A stretch of DNA of 64,000 bases. Source: Chlorops oryzae (lineage: Eukaryota > Arthropoda > Insecta > Diptera > Chloropidae). Each line of letters starts with the position of its first letter. Positions within the stretch are counted from its first letter, which is position 1. This document shows positions 25,276 through 36,736 of the stretch, one piece after another. The stretch is taken from NCBI GenBank assembly GCA_020466095.1, contig CM035807.1:8875697-8939696 (forward strand), read 5' to 3'. Below the pieces are notes generated by a model that was not told the origin of the DNA, made no database searches, and worked only from the letters and a program-made list of their open reading frames with translations. Made by a program: the position numbers and the translations under genes.

Positions 25276-26324
25276 TTAAAGGCGACGGAAGAACCGCAAG
25301 CTTGGCGGCAAATAGTCTTGCTCGGGCACTGGATTAGATGGCAAGTATTGTGCAGCTGGAGCAGCCGGTGCTGGTGCTGGTGCTTGTGCTTGTACTGGTG
25401 CTGGTGCTGGTGCCTGTGCAACTGGAGCTGAGGAGGCAAAGTTCAAGACCGGTGCAACACCTTCGTTCGAGCTGCGCGATGAGCCAGGCAATTGATCATA
25501 TTGAGACTGAATTTGACGTTGTGCATTTTGTGCATCCTCCGGTGTACGGTATTTGACGAAATGTACTTCGGGTTTCTCTTGACTATGTGTGTGAACGTTC
25601 TGCAATTGTTGAGTCAAGCCGCTGACATCGGCTTGTTTCTGTAGAACATAAATGGCTGTCTTTTGTTCACTCGATGTTCTGGCCAATTGAAGCGCAGTAC
25701 GTTCGAGTCCTTGAGTTTCAGGTCCTCGAATGAAAATCACTTGTAAGTTCTTCTTAACTGAGTTGACAGCATTATTGGAGTTGCCGGCATCTTCGAACTC
25801 ATGATCTGGAGCAGAATAGCTATAAAATTCTTTTGAATATTCCTCAACTGGTGCCGAAGCAACTGGTGCTGGGGCAGCTGGTCCCGGAGCTAACTCAATA
25901 GGTTGTGATAGAAGTGCACCACCAGAGCTTGCTCCAGGCTGGAATGATAGTCCTTCGGAGGAGTGTGCAACTGGCTGATAATTATAGCCAAGTTTATCAG
26001 CTGAGGCAGCAGACAATAGACAAAGTACCTGTGAAAAAAGGATAAGAGTCTCTTGTTAAATGAACTCAATGGCATGGCACAAAGTTCAATATTTTGTGTG
26101 AAATTTTGATCGCTCTTCAAGCGATCCACAATCCCTAAATTGAGTTTGGTAGAAATTCTTGAATGGCCCTTCACTCGTTTTTGATTTCGTTACGTCCACC
26201 ATCACTGATATCACATTTTCATGATTGTTTTCCATCATCTTTTGTATGTGTTTTATTTTTTCCTTTTTTTTATTTATTTTTTTTTAATTTCACTTTTGAC
26301 GACACTTACGATAAATGTACGCAT
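25276..26324 (-). CDS. Tweedle (DUF243) cuticular protein, gene 1
   Basis: Two coding exons: 26310-26324 (ATG and four more codons, MRTFI) and 25276-26028. The 281-bp intron has a GTAAGT donor and CACAG acceptor in phase 0. The joined product is 255 residues. Residues 1-16 (MRTFIVLCLLSAASAD) read as a signal peptide. The Tweedle domain spans about residues 70-185, with FYSYSAPDHEFEDAG, KKNLQVIFIRGPE, AIYVLQKQAD and PEVHFVKYRTPEDAQNAQ. The tail is rich in Ala, Pro and Gln (QAPAPAP repeats) and ends YLPPSLRFFRRL. Tweedle proteins are insect-specific, secreted structural cuticle proteins that bind chitin and affect body shape. I cannot assign an individual Drosophila orthologue. Stage-specific expression in epidermis is expected from the family. 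Confidence 0.93.
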
Positions 26325-26416
26325 CTTCAAAGCTTCGTCTGGGCTTGGTCTCAAAATCCACGCGTAAACGTTGACGTGATGTCTTGGAATGTTTGAATCG
26401 AGCAGCGCATCCCAAG

Positions 26417-26424
26417 CTTTTATA
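26417..26424 (-). promoter_or_regulatory. TATA box of Tweedle gene 1
   Basis: TATAAAAG on the minus strand, 93 bases upstream of the start codon. This spacing leaves a 5' UTR of about 65 nt. Cuticle genes commonly have such TATA promoters. Confidence 0.7.
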
Positions 26425-26783
26425 ATGCACCCACAGTTTTCGGACGCACAAAAATCGTGCTCCAATAAAACTATTGGGAAATCCACAAAAAAAAATAAAT
26501 TTAAAAAATTAAAAAAATTAATAATAAAAAGGGAGCCGACGTTCCAAACGATCGCTTAAAATCAATCGTTATAAACTGGTTACGGCGGCAAACATTTTTG
26601 CCCAAACATTTTTTGTCGCACACCCTTAGGAGTTTCATCTTTGCATCGATTTTATTTAGACTAGCAAATAGCTTCGGGCACGTGATTCGTGGCTTTTTTT
26701 TTGGGTAAATTGAATTTTCAAAATATTTTTTTCATTTAATTTTTTTTTGTTTTTTAAAAAATTTTTTTAATGTAGTCATGCAT

Positions 26784-26920
26784 TTAACCCTTTAACGTTT
26801 TTGGGATTATTTAGTCCGAAATATAATTGTAACGATTTATTTAAATTTCTATTGACACCGTTGCTTTAAATCGGTAAATTTAGGTGGGAAAAACTTGTCC
26901 CTTAGGCGTTAAATGGTTAA
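26784..26920. mobile_element. piggyBac-type MITE with TTAA target
   Basis: TTAA at 26,784-26,787 and 26,917-26,920 brackets a 129-bp insert whose ends are inverted: CCCTTTAACG at the left and CCATTTAACG on the other strand at the right. Precise TTAA duplications with CCC-type ends are diagnostic of piggyBac-like elements. It has no coding capacity. It lies upstream of Tweedle gene 1. Confidence 0.65.
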
Positions 26921-29900
26921 CGTGTTTCTTCTTTCCCAATTTCATTAATTTTCCAAAGAGAAACTATTTTGTTGCAACTGGTGCCAGCTGCGGCGCATCG
27001 ATCATAAGGCATTATAGCGATAATTTGGTAAATAATTTTATAATTTGTCGCATTTCATTTTAGTTAATGTCGTCAGAGAACGCCAATGTCTTAAGATTGG
27101 ATTTTAAATTCATTTCATTTATTTTCAAAACTCATAAATATGCAACAAGCCGACTTAACATTTTATTCCGCATTGTTTTTCTCCTTCTTGTGTCTTCATT
27201 TCAGTTGATGACGACTTGAACTTCTCATGGAATTCGATGTTTTGCTTTTTTTTTCATAATTTTCTTATCTTGTGCAATTTTTTATGTTGTAATTTAAGTT
27301 TTCCTCAAAATATTTTAAAGACGCCAACGTTCACCGTGGAATAGAAGTGGCTGTGCAACATGATGAACATATGGAATGCTCGTTTATCGAATTATCTTGT
27401 CAGAGATACTGAACCAGACATCGGGAATGATGACGGTTGACAACTTAAAACATATTTCAAATAAGATCTGGTATTATACTCGTATGAGGGATGAAGTAAC
27501 TCCATTGAAGCATTGAAATTTTCGATTTGAAAAGGTAAAAAGGGAGAAGAGGGCCTTCGATTCGCAACATAGTCGCCTATAAGTACTTGTTTAGGAAGCA
27601 TTGTTTATTGTAACTACAGCGACAAGTTCAGGTAAAATTAAATATTTATTGAGTCATATCAATATCAATAGCCGAGTTTATCTTTGTACTTTAAATACAA
27701 ATCGTTTTTGAAGCATATTTAAGAGTCGTTTTCGAGTCTTCTTTTAATAGGGAATCATCAAAAGCATTCGAAAAAGGCTGGTATATGAATCTTCTCATAA
27801 AACAGTCTTTCAAATGCTAGCTGAGTAGATTCTTAAAAACCCTTTTTTAACTCCATCGTTGCCTTGAAATGGACTATAAGCTCTGCTTTAAGACTTTTCT
27901 TATAATATTTATCAAAGGGTTTTTTATTTTCTGGATTCACAATTTTTAGCTCACATCCACAATAAAACATTCCATCATTCCCAGAATTGTCCATTACCTT
28001 TTTGCTAAATTGAAATCGTCATGGTTTTTCGACATTCTTAAATCCTCGTTGTTACTGCTACTCTTCGGAGGCATGTTCCTTTGAACATAATTTTTATGTT
28101 CTAACGAATCCTTTCGACTAATTTAAATCTCTTTGGTAGCACAGTAATTTTGTTAAAAAACTTTTGGCCTTTGCTTATAGAGAACATAACTTACAATGTA
28201 GACGCTTCAAAGTTTCCATGTTGCTCAAGTATGCAAAGAGAAAGAATTTTTCTTTCTTTCTTTTTTTTAATTTTAAAGAAAATGTGAAAAAAAAATTAAA
28301 TAAATTTACGACTGAACTCGCAAAAACTTTACGCTGTTTCCTGGTTAAGTGACTGCTGTAACCCTAATTTTGAAAAGCTTCATTTCAGTGTTTGAGTTTT
28401 GGTATCATTCGCCTACGCAAGAAGAGCTTTATTATGAAGTTAGGCATAGAGTTATGCCGTCAAAACGTTGAAACAAACATAAATCTTGCAAATTTCTGCA
28501 AAGAATTTCATCCCCCCCATTACCTTGACTTTTTCAGTTAATGTTTCCACCGTTATTGCGAATATTCAGTATGGCAAAAGGCACTCACATTATTTATTAT
28601 ATTATTATAGGTACATACATATATTATGTATCGATATTACGTAAAGCTAATGAGAATTACAGCGTCTTAAAAAAAAGGAACGTAAATATATCGACTGTAG
28701 TTAAGGAATAAAAATTTTACATAAATACTTTATTCCATTCGGAAATTAAAAGGGCTCTTCATCGGCGGTTGTTCCATTTAACCCATTTCTCGCTGGAGCA
28801 TCCATAACCGGTAACACAATTTTCTAACTGTCTTTTATTGCCACTTGAAATCCTTTACAGCCTTTCAAGTACCATGCTTTACAAAATAAAAAATTAAATT
28901 AAACAATGTATCGAAGGAATTGCCCGGAAACATTGAACCCCTTTTCAAATGCTCCTCCTTTGCGTATTGCTAATCTTGCTGAGCGTCTCAACTTCATCTG
29001 CTCTTAACAGGAAAAATAAAAGCAAAAAACACAGGAGAAAGAGTCAAAAAAGCAACAAGAATATTCAAAACAAGCATCAAGTAGAATAAAGGTCCTTCAA
29101 CGCTTGAGGTGTACTTTTAAGCTAACGCTAACGGAAAACGGAGACTCTCGTCTCTTGCTCTATGAAAAGGACATTCTGCTGGGGCTGCGCTATAAATTAC
29201 TGCATCTCAGGCATTTATCTTAGTTTATACTCGTTCCTGCAATGTTATTGTTTTTCCATCTTAGGCAAGAAAATACAAAAAAAATATACATATATACTTA
29301 TATATATATAGGTTCATAGGAAAATAGAAAATAGCTAACAGAGAGTGAAGGGAAATGATGCCTAGGAATGTGATAGCATTCAATGTCAGCTCCAAAAAAA
29401 AAAAAAAAAAAATGGTAAGAAAACAGAATTAAACTTTTTTTGAAGTTTGATTTTTAATGAACGGCTCGATAATGAAATAATTTAGAATGGAGCAAGGATT
29501 AAGATCCAAAGGGATTTAGGAAGATTTTTCCTTGGCAGATTATCCACAAAAAACAAACAGTGCAACACTGATTAGAAATTATTTTCATGGTTCGGAACCA
29601 TTTGCGTTGGATTGAAAAACTTCGTGCATACTCAAAGGGTAATTTTGAGTTTTTTCGTCCGATTTTTGGTAAAAATTGATCCGGTTTGATGTGGAAAAAC
29701 GGTATTAATGAGCGCTCCGATAGAGTTCGTGTACTTGAAAAAGTTGTTAAGTAATAAATTTTCTATATTTACATAACAAAATTTTCAAAATATTTTTATT
29801 GGTATGGTAACTATGGGCCACAAAAGTTAAAAAGAGGTGAAAAAATCGGAAAATTTTCCAGATTTTTGCAATTTGTACCAATTAGATGGAGTTTTTTTGG

Positions 29901-31506
29901 ATCGATATGAATTACAAATATTTTGTTCCAGTGTAGGGCTAGAACGTTGTCATAGATAGGAAAGAAAGATATTGAACTCGTTACGAGATATAGCCATAAG
30001 TAAGTGCGCAACTTATTTCTCGGCCCCACTTTTTGAGATAGATTTAAAAAATAAATTTAGACAATCTGACTAAACTAAGTATGAGGCGTTGCTATATTCA
30101 CCGAGTAGTTTCAGAAAACGGTTTCAAATTTTTGTGAACAATTTATTGTTTTTACTTTAACAGACTTCGAGTTCAAGAATCTCCCTTAAGACACCTTAAG
30201 ACACCGAAACGATATTATCATTTTATTCAATTTGAGTTATGGAAGGTTAGCAATATGTACTCTGAAGGATTTGAAAAAAAAAAAAAATAAGAAATAATAA
30301 TGTATCCTGTATCTCCAGCTATGTTTAACGCAAAAATTTTTCCTGTCGAAGCATTATTTTTCCTTATTTTCCTATATTTCCTTATTTTTCTTCTTGATCT
30401 GATGACTTCCACCTTTTATTTTTTTAAGGCTTTTACATTTCCTGCTCCTGACAAAGTATGTTTAATTTACAAATGAACAAGGTTTGCTATATTGAGACAT
30501 TGACAGTGCTGCCGCCAACTCATATTACCCATAAACACGCACTCACTCAATTGACTCTCATGACATTTTTTTGTGCATTTAATTTATCTCATGATAGAAA
30601 TTTTATAATTATGGTAGGAAGAATATCATTCGAGCATTTTTGTTGGCAGTATTTAAAATATTTAATGTTTTTCAAATTTCTTAGGAAATTCTTTTGAAAT
30701 TTCAGTTTTATGATAGCAGTTCACACTTCCCACTTGAACTGTTCTTATTTGCATCGACACAACGCTTCCGTTGGAGAAGCACGCATGCGAGAATTTCGTT
30801 TTTATTTTCTTTTTTTGTTTTCATTGAACGACTCCTTTATTATTTTTTCCAAGCTTCCACGAAAATTAATTATACAGTCACGAAAATATTTTCACAGCAT
30901 CCAGATCACATATATACCTACCTAGACATAACTAAAGTTTTTTTTTTCGTGGAAATTTTATTGCACTATCTAAAGTGCTCTCATATTTCCTTATTTATAG
31001 CGAACTTTATTAATTACGGCACAAAAGAGTGCGCAGTTTAGGACACAATGAGGCTCTGCTTTTGCAGGAAACAATTACCTGGAGTAGGCAATGGGTAGGA
31101 TAGTTTCTATTTATGTGATTATGTGCAAATAAGAATTTGAGATAATTGTTGCTAAAACTATTGAGGAAAGAAAGCATTCTTTTTTTCTCCGGAAAAACAG
31201 CTTCAAAAAAATAAAAGAAAATTTCTCTTTGGATTATACATATACAAATGTATTATATGTATTATATATACATATATAATATATTGATACAAATTTCTGT
31301 TTAGCATTCTCATCATGTTCTTCTCTAGGGAATGATTGTGTTACGTAGTAATTTATGCGTTGGTTTTGTTTTTCTTTTAAGGTGATGTGCTCAGCATTGA
31401 TGAGGAACATCAAAGAAGTATAAAGAAGGAGGCTTACTTGAGCTGCCAACTGAAAACATCTTCGAATCAAACAAACAAAAATTCTTTCTAAATTTTTCAA
31501 TTAATA
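26921..31506. other. non-coding stretch between Tweedle genes 1 and 2
   Basis: About 4.6 kb without a supportable gene. Frames are short and compositionally biased. A (TA)n tract lies near 29,286-29,311. I found no further Tweedle motifs on either strand, so the cluster has a real gap here. Confidence 0.5.
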
Positions 31507-31512
31507 TTTATT
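31507..31512 (-). terminator. candidate polyadenylation signal of Tweedle gene 2
   Basis: AATAAA on the minus strand, 90 bases past the stop codon of the 31.6-kb gene. Confidence 0.4.
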
Positions 31513-31601
31513 AAATTACCTAGATATTTACATATTGTATGTATAAATAAATTTTCTTCTAGAAACTTAAGTTAAATATTTTAGGTACTATTTTACATAG
31601 C

Positions 31602-32962
31602 CTACAGAGGTGGCAAGTAGAAATCTTTTGTTGAATTTTCGTTTGGAAAAGTGATTTTTCCTCCTTCCCGAATCCGTTCATTGGCCTTGAAAGCGGTTTT
31701 CTCATCCGACATTCGTTGAACGTTTGACCCCCTTGGATCGCTATAGCCATTTAGATTCGTTGAAATAATATTATCCGCTATGCTTCCATGATATCCTGCA
31801 ATTCCGCCGATGGGCTCATAGGCGCCGTTGCTTATTGTCGTTATTGGGTTAAGATTGTATGCAGCAGCTTGCTTGAATCCACTTAACGAATTTGCTTCAA
31901 GATGGATGCCCGGACTTTGGCCCGCGCCGAAACTGTAACCAGCATTATTAAATAAAGCAGCAAGACTGGCAAATTGTTGGGCATTGAACGAAGGCGATTG
32001 AAGAAGCGGAGTAGGAGGAGGAGACAAGTAGCTTCCGGCACTATTGACACTCGAATAAGCAGGCACAATGGAAATTGCACTGCCATAGTTTGATGGTTGC
32101 TGTTGTTTGCTTGAGAAATCCAATACTCCCGCAGCACCTTCGTCGGATGTGTGGGAGCTGCCGCGCAATAAATCGTATTGGGCTTGTATTTGATGTTGCG
32201 CATGCGCGGCGTCTTCGGGCGTGCGATATTTTACGAAATGTACCTCCGGCTTTTGAGAGAATTTTTCAATGTTGGCATTCAAACGTTTAGCCAGATCACC
32301 CACATCGGTTTGCTTGTTTAGCACGTAAATGGCAGTTTTATCGTCATAGATCTGTTTGGCCAGCTGAAGGGTTGCTTGCTCTAGGGATTTCTGTTCGGGT
32401 GACCGTATGAAAACAACACGAACATTTTTCCGAATAGCTGTCGATATTTTTTGTGCTGCATTCGAATCTTCGAATTCATTTTCGGGGGCCGAAAATATGA
32501 AGAAATCTTTTTTGTAGATCTCTTCATCTGGCGTAGAGTTTAGCTCATCATAAACGGCGCTCAGAGGCTTAAGTGGGGGTAAATATGTTCGTTGGTCCTG
32601 AACGGGTGTAGGTTCATCACCGAATATATTGCTGGGAGGTTTCAGAGGAGGTAAATATGTTTTTTGGTCCTGAACGGATGTAAGTTCATTATCGAATATT
32701 GTGCTGGGAGGATTCAGCGGAGGTAAATACGTGCGCTGTTCTCGAGAGGCATTATCAAGAATTTGTTTTAAAGCTAATCTTAAACTTTGTTGATACTCGG
32801 GACTTGATAGTTCTGGTTGATATTCGTGACTTGATATTTTCTGGACGGAAACCGCTAGCAATGCAAGTGACACATAACTCTGGAAAGGCAATTCAATTGA
32901 ATATGGCTGAATTTTTGAGACGACAGGAGAGCTCTTACCGCTAGTAGCTTCATTTGAAACAT
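31602..32962 (-). CDS. long Tweedle (DUF243) cuticular protein with proline-rich repeats, gene 2
   Basis: Exon 1 is 32939-32962 (eight codons, MFQMKLLA) and exon 2 is 31602-32879, joined across a 59-bp intron (GTAAGA donor, TTTCCAG acceptor, phase 0). The product is 433 residues, about twice its neighbours. A signal peptide (residues 1 to about 24) is followed by three tandem 24-residue repeats with the core TYLPPLKPPS (about residues 57-120). The Tweedle domain lies at about 130-250 (KKDFFIFSAPENEFEDS, RKNVRVVFIRSPEQ, AIYVLNKQTD, PEVHFVKYRTPEDAAHAQ). A long Ser/Gly/Asn/Ala-rich tail ends in YLPPL, repeating the N-terminal motif. It should be a secreted cuticle protein. YLPP motifs recur in several cuticular proteins. 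The domain is more diverged than in the other four genes. Confidence 0.9.
32570..32745 (-). repeat. 72-bp coding tandem repeat inside Tweedle gene 2
   Basis: Three imperfect 72-bp units encode TYLPPL(N/K)PP(S)-containing 24-residue repeats. Blocks such as GGAGGTAAATA (plus strand) recur at 72-bp spacing. Such arrays change copy number readily by slippage. Confidence 0.8.
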
Positions 32963-33018
32963 TTCACCAGTTCGACTTTCTAAATAATACTAACGGTGAT
33001 TTAAAAGTTTCATTTGAA

Positions 33019-33025
33019 TTTTATA
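33019..33025 (-). promoter_or_regulatory. TATA box of Tweedle gene 2
   Basis: TATAAAA on the minus strand, 57 bases upstream of the ATG. It predicts a very short 5' UTR of about 25-30 nt. Confidence 0.65.
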
Positions 33026-33339
33026 GAAAAGATTGCCTCGGAGTCGTCCGCTAGTTTCATTTCTTTTTGCTCAACAGCTGAACAGGGTTCCCATATCGGG
33101 AGAATCGTATTGCCATTTGTGTTTCTTAACCTAGTTTATTTTTTCCAAATCCAAATGAAACGAAAAAGATATAACAGCTGTGATATAACAATTGTGTGTA
33201 ATATGCTATCAAAGCTACACTGAACAAAAATATGGGCTAATATATTAATATGTACATATTTATTTTTGGCAAACTTGGCTAGATGAAGATTTATTGTGAG
33301 CATAATTATTTTTAGGAGCATAAAATCAGAGGTTGAAGA

Positions 33340-33600
33340 CGTTATTCATAAAAGTATAACAGTTGGCAGTAGAACAGCTAACAATCTAGCAGTTTTTCGT
33401 TTAACAGTTAATATCATAATGAATCATTTTTTTGGAAAATCAGTACAACGGTTTTTCGTGTAACAGCTTTTCGTATAACAGTTTTTTCGTATAACAGTTT
33501 CTTTTATAACAGTTTTGTTATTAAAGTTTTCATATAACATTTTCTCGTATAGCAGTTTTTCGTATAACAGTAACCAGTATAACAGTTAAATGTATAGATG
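33340..33600. repeat. degenerate tandem repeat of a TTTTTCGTATAACAG unit
   Basis: Between Tweedle genes 2 and 3, the motif TTTTTCGTATAACAG and variants (TTTTTCGTTTAACAG, TTTTCGTGTAACAG, TTCTTTTATAACAG) recur many times, roughly every 15-30 bases. Copies are diverged, most closely spaced at 33,440-33,580. There is no coding content. It may be an old minisatellite or a cluster of binding sites. Confidence 0.7.
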
Positions 33601-33844
33601 AATAATCCAAACAAAACCACTCTAGTACAGTCTATTTTATTATATTAAGGTATGCAAAGTGCATAGAAAATCTTTTCTTTGAGGAGCCATCTATGATTAG
33701 AGTCATATGCACATCAAACCACATTAAACCTTAAACAAACCTTAAACGAAGTGGTAACAACAATTCCGTGAACTTTTCCCTAGACTGCTTTCTTACACCT
33801 CACAGCAATCCAAAAATAAAATTCCTTGTAGTTCACGTCGCTTA

Positions 33845-34572
33845 TCAGATAAATCGATATGGTGGCAAATAGGTGTCACTTGCGCCACTTACATGGCTAC
33901 TTGCTCCACCAATTGGTCGCTTTGAGGCGAAATCAAGAACAGGAGCCACACCACCATTATGCGCTTGACTTGATCCCCCCAATGCATCGTATTGACTTTG
34001 AATCTGATGTTGTGCATTTTGTGCATCCTCGGGTGTACGGTACTTAACGAAGTGAACCTCGGGTCGCTGTTGATTATTGCCCCGTTCATTTTGAAGTTTG
34101 TTCGCCAAATCAGCCAGGTCAGGTTGTTTATTCAACACATAAATGGCAGTTCTTTGCTCCGCAGCTTTTTTTAGCCAATGCTAAGGCAGCACGTTCCAGT
34201 CCTTTATTTTCGGGATTCTTAATAAAGATGACTTGTAGATTCTTTTTCAAAGAACCAACAACGTCCTGACCTAATTGTGGTTGATCAAAGTCGGCATCGT
34301 TGGACGAGAATGTGTAGAATTGTTTATCATAGCCACTGTTATCCTGCAGAGGACCAGAGGGACCAAAACTACTTCCACTTGGCGCCGGATCATAACTAGT
34401 ACCACTACGTCCATAATTTCCGTCATCATGACCGACCGGCCTGTAATTGTAGCCCAGTTTATCACTGGAAGCCAGCCCAATGAGAGCTAAGATCTAAAAA
34501 GCATTTTCGCTTACAGTACCTAATAGGGAAATTGTTTCAACTTTGTTTTTTACTTACTATGAAAATTCGCAT
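33845..34572 (-). pseudogene. Tweedle (DUF243) cuticular protein gene 3, with a single-base frameshift
   Basis: Exon 1 (34558-34572, MRIFI) and exon 2 (33845-34493) are joined over a 64-bp intron (GTAAGT donor, TTTTTAG acceptor, phase 0). The protein starts with a signal peptide (MRIFIILALIGLASS) and keeps KQFYTFSSNDADFD, KKNLQVIFIKNPE, AIYVLNKQPD, PEVHFVKYRTPEDAQNAQ and a C-terminal YLPPYRFI. The frame is lost by one extra base in a run of seven A (seven T on the plus strand, 34166-34172), between LALAK and TAIYVLNKQ. The joined exons are exactly one base longer than a multiple of three; without the extra base the length would be 220 residues. Everything else is intact (splice sites, TATA box, domain), so either this is a very young pseudogene or the base is a homopolymer sequencing error. 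I lean to an error. Confidence 0.85.
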
Positions 34573-34641
34573 TTTTGTGTAGTTTAGTCTTTGGCGGGTA
34601 GCTTTAAGAATGGGTATGCTCTTTCAAACTCTTTTCAACTG

Positions 34642-34649
34642 TTTTTATA
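34642..34649 (-). promoter_or_regulatory. TATA box of Tweedle gene 3
   Basis: TATAAAAA on the minus strand, 70 bases upstream of the ATG, implying a 5' UTR of about 40 nt. Confidence 0.65.
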
Positions 34650-35269
34650 CTCTTTTTATTTATTATTATAATTTTTTTTTTTTTTGAGATCATAGATTCG
34701 AATTTTGTTTTGGGACATTTATAACGCATATTTCGACCATAGGAATCATTTTATAACTAAAAATTGCCAAATACTTCCGAAAAATTTCAGCTTAAAAATC
34801 GAGCTAATTAAGTTGAACACATAATTTTTTATATTTTTTTTTTTACATTTTATGCGAGCCCATTTCGGCCATTTTTGCTTTCTTAGGCACCAATTTCAAT
34901 TCTCATAAATTCTGACATGCGTGAGTAGGAAGATTTTAAGACCGCAGAATTCTACCCGAATTAGCATTTTCGTTTCCATAATCAGCTCTGAATGAACTTA
35001 TCTTTGTTCTTGACATTTTATTATGTATTAATGAAATGCCTTATCACTTTATTATTTAGCAAAAAATTCGCAAATTATCACTCGCAATAAACTAGAACAA
35101 TCAAAAGTTGAGTGGATTTTTATTGAATTTAAAAATTATGAAAACTCATTTGAATTCGAACAAGGAACCGGAAAATAATTTTTATGCTCTCATAATACCA
35201 CAATCAACGCCTTCAGAGCGCGGTATTTTCAAAGAAAATTTTGCGAAAATTGCTCGAAAAATTCATGAT

Positions 35270-35700
35270 GATGCATGCATCGGAAGGAACGATGCAGCAG
35301 ATGAACTGGCTAGATGTGGGCATGCAAGCGAATTCTTCGGCGATGAGGTCTTTTGTGCAATCTTAATTGCCATTGTTAAAAATGCTCTCAGAAACTGGGA
35401 GCTATAGTCCAATCAAGAATATTAACGAAGCCTGCCAGTCCTCAGACTGGCAAAACTCAAAGTCAGGACCTCCGAAACGATAAGATTAGGGAAAACAAAA
35501 ATAGGTAGATTACTTTTCCTTCTGTCAGGCCACTGCCGACTGAAATACCAGCTCCCGAAGGTGCACATGATAGGAGACTGAGAGGCCAAGACTCAGAGTC
35601 TTCAATAAGCCCTTTTGAAGCTTCAACGACGATCTGACGCCCGAAACTTATCTGAATGTCCTCTCACTCATAAGGAAAATAGAGGACATAATAGAACACA
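35270..35700 (+). pseudogene. decayed non-LTR retrotransposon: RNase H end and downstream region
   Basis: The plus strand reads GRNDAADELARCGHA, then IVKNALRNWE, and after frameshifts GRLLFLLSGHCRLKYQLPK. In non-LTR elements with an RNase H domain, the last catalytic motif is GNxxADELAR. It is followed by a conserved W-containing helix and then by a LxxLLTGHCRLNxHLxK segment near the C terminus of ORF2. The order matches. Stops and shifts show it is dead, and the RT portion is absent. The clade could be I, LOA or an RNase H-bearing R1/jockey relative. Confidence 0.7.
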
Positions 35701-36018
35701 TAAACTAAATGGGACGAAATGACACAATAAATCTATTAATGGTCGCAGTGTCTCCACTTCGCCAGAGGGTAAGAACCATAAATTAAAAACAAAAGCTGTG
35801 TCCCTACTAAAAAGGCTGCAACCCTAGCCTTACCTAATCAAACCTTATAAAAGGTCCTGAAGATGAGCCCAAAAGCCTTAGATTGCTTATTTAAGTCAAA
35901 ATATAGACTGTCTTATGCTTTTCTTGAAGAAAATACGACTCTTAGCCCTCGAAATTGTGAAAATAGGGTCATCGTAAGATCTTAGATGACGGGAGAGAAA
36001 CCTGCGCATTAGTAGAGT

Positions 36019-36025
<7 letters not shown>

Positions 36026-36050
<25 letters not shown>
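36026..36050 (+). repeat. (GA)n microsatellite
   Basis: About a dozen GA units between Tweedle genes 3 and 4. Confidence 0.9.
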
Positions 36051-36054
<4 letters not shown>

Positions 36055-36594
36055 ATACGAGAATGTAAGTACTGCCTACCAATAGCTTACTTTTTTTGGT
36101 GAGGTAGGCGTTCACTCTGCAAAACGGCCACTCTCGAACAATTGTATACTAGGATGGTATATGAGGTTATATGCATCACCGCCTACGGCATACGAAATGT
36201 GTTGCGGTTCATCGCTTCTGTGAGCGAATGAATGGTTTCTATTTAAGTGAATGGCGACTATTCGAGTTCGCCCATTTTATTCTGTAATGATAAATAGGGC
36301 CTATAAATAAGGATAAACCCATTTTAAATGGTACAAAAGTTTCCTCAACCTATTGCTCATGAGTGGTCATTAAAGTCTTATAGCCCGATTCTAAGTATTC
36401 CTACATATTCCTTCTTTTATTGACGCCTACGATCCTTCCTTTTAGGAGGAGAAAAATTTCTAGTTAAAAAATATCCGGGAAATATATTATTTGGTTCCGC
36501 CTTCCTCTTTTGAATAACTTCTTCGAAGCTCAAGTCTTCATTGCAAGCTTCTCAATCAAATAAATCAAAACCAGCCTGATTTTTTTGCAATGAT

Positions 36595-36600
36595 TTTATT
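36595..36600 (-). terminator. candidate polyadenylation signal of Tweedle gene 4
   Basis: AATAAA on the minus strand, about 137 bases past the stop codon. Confidence 0.45.
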
Positions 36601-36736
36601 TTTCATTCTTCTTTTTTCCACATATTGATTTTCCTTACAAATTTAATAACAAAAAAACAAAACAATATTAAAAGATAACAGAAAACAACAACAAAACGAC
36701 TACGGGTCAATCATTTTCAATTCCTTTTTTACCTTC

